A DNA stretch of 13,315 nt from Bacteroidales bacterium UBA1195 (GTDB lineage Bacteria > Bacteroidota > Bacteroidia > Bacteroidales > WCHB1-69): NCBI GenBank assembly GCA_002309855.1, contig DBYD01000064.1, positions 35,775 through 49,089 on the forward strand. The letters are read 5' to 3'. Of the stretch, positions 13,166-13,315 are shown in pieces. The notes below the pieces were generated by a model. That model saw nothing but the letters and a program-made list of their open reading frames with translations, was not told where the DNA came from and ran no database searches. Position 1 is the stretch's first letter; the number at the start of each line of letters is the position of its first letter. Position numbers and translations under genes: made by a program.

Positions 13166-13223
13166 GTCAATTATTTTATGTTCAACATAGATAAAACGTT
13201 TCAACCATACGGAAAATTACAGG
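13086..13223. repeat. Direct repeat A, copy 3 (signal peptide plus promoter)
   Basis: This 138-base block matches copy 2 at 12011-12149 across coding and non-coding parts, with one single-base length difference. Weaker similarity continues through the T tract and a CGCC/GGCG hairpin to about 13265. Confidence 0.9.
13186..13193 (-). promoter_or_regulatory. -7 box of the YD-like lipoprotein gene
   Basis: The minus strand reads TATCTATG, one mismatch from TAnnTTTG, 20 bases before the ATG at 13165 and in the same position as in the paralogous leaders. Confidence 0.45.
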
Positions 13224-13240
13224 TTTTTTTTTTTTTTTTT
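13224..13240. repeat. 17-base homopolymer T tract (A tract on the transcribed side)
   Basis: Seventeen T residues lie 30 bases upstream of the -7 box of the YD-like lipoprotein gene, where an A-rich UP-like element could act. The equivalent tract in copy 2 (12156-12163) has eight. Length difference between the copies suggests slippage. Sequencing error in such a run is also possible. Confidence 0.8.
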
Positions 13241-13280
13241 CGCCACGGGCGGAATTCCGTATCTGGATTTTGATTATTTT

Positions 13281-13315
13281 TGCAAATCCTTCTGCGGGAA
13301 CGGAATGGATTTGTA
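13281..13315. other. Hairpin at the right window edge
   Basis: CAAATCC at 13283-13289 pairs with GGATTTG at 13307-13313, with outer G-T and T-A pairs. On the plus strand TATTTTTG at 13275-13282 matches TAnnTTTG and could be a rightward promoter for a gene outside the window, but the region is AT-rich and this may be chance. Confidence 0.3.

Noticed and set aside
11062..13223. CRISPR array or tandem satellite
   Set aside because: The repeats are long, few and irregularly spaced, and the DNA between them is protein-coding.
13275..13282. Rightward promoter at the window edge
   Set aside because: The box matches TAnnTTTG, but no -33 element or downstream gene can be seen, and the region is AT-rich; noted only within the edge hairpin entry.

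Overview
The window looks like a chromosomal piece of a Bacteroidota genome, most likely Bacteroidales. The evidence is the TAnnTTTG -7 promoter boxes in front of several genes, AT-rich leaders with little or no Shine-Dalgarno sequence, short lipoprotein signals ending in AGC followed by charged residues, an OMP_b-brl type porin-like barrel, and Bacteroidales-like versions of RidA, Nfu, YchF and HigB. Every gene I can support lies on the minus strand, so transcription runs from right to left. No rRNA, tRNA, CRISPR array, transposase or phage gene was seen.

From right to left there are six probable transcription units. (A) 13165-12287: a lipoprotein with YD-like strand repeats. (B) 12090-10375: a lipocalin-like lipoprotein, a decayed gene tail, a META-like lipoprotein and an outer-membrane beta-barrel. 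(C) 10250-9641: a HigB/HigA toxin-antitoxin pair with a promoter almost touching the toxin start. (D) 9570-5494: another lipocalin-like lipoprotein, a shortened UvrA-like double ATPase and an orphan polysaccharide-flippase-like membrane protein. (E) 5383-4018: an Nfu-type iron-sulfur protein and a divergent YchF ATPase. (F) 3902 to the left edge: a secreted CAP plus OmpA-like protein, RidA, and a secreted C1B cysteine peptidase cut by the window edge.

Units E and F carry housekeeping or cell-envelope functions. Units A, B and D look accessory. Four lipoprotein genes share a related leader and signal peptide; in three of them (starts 13165, 12090 and 11517) this 5' module is nearly identical in DNA while the mature proteins are unrelated. 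A 90-base remnant of a second META-like gene lies between two of them. This points to duplication followed by recombination or gene conversion, and is the most unusual structure in the window. Also notable are a 17-base T tract beside one lipoprotein promoter, a UvrA paralogue that has cleanly lost the UvrB-binding region, and a probably leaderless toxin mRNA.

No stretch over 300 bases is without a gene. The largest gaps are 12091-12286 (promoter module plus palindromic repeat), 13166-13315 (promoter module, poly-T tract and a hairpin at the right edge) and 10251-10374 (toxin promoter and AT-rich sequence).
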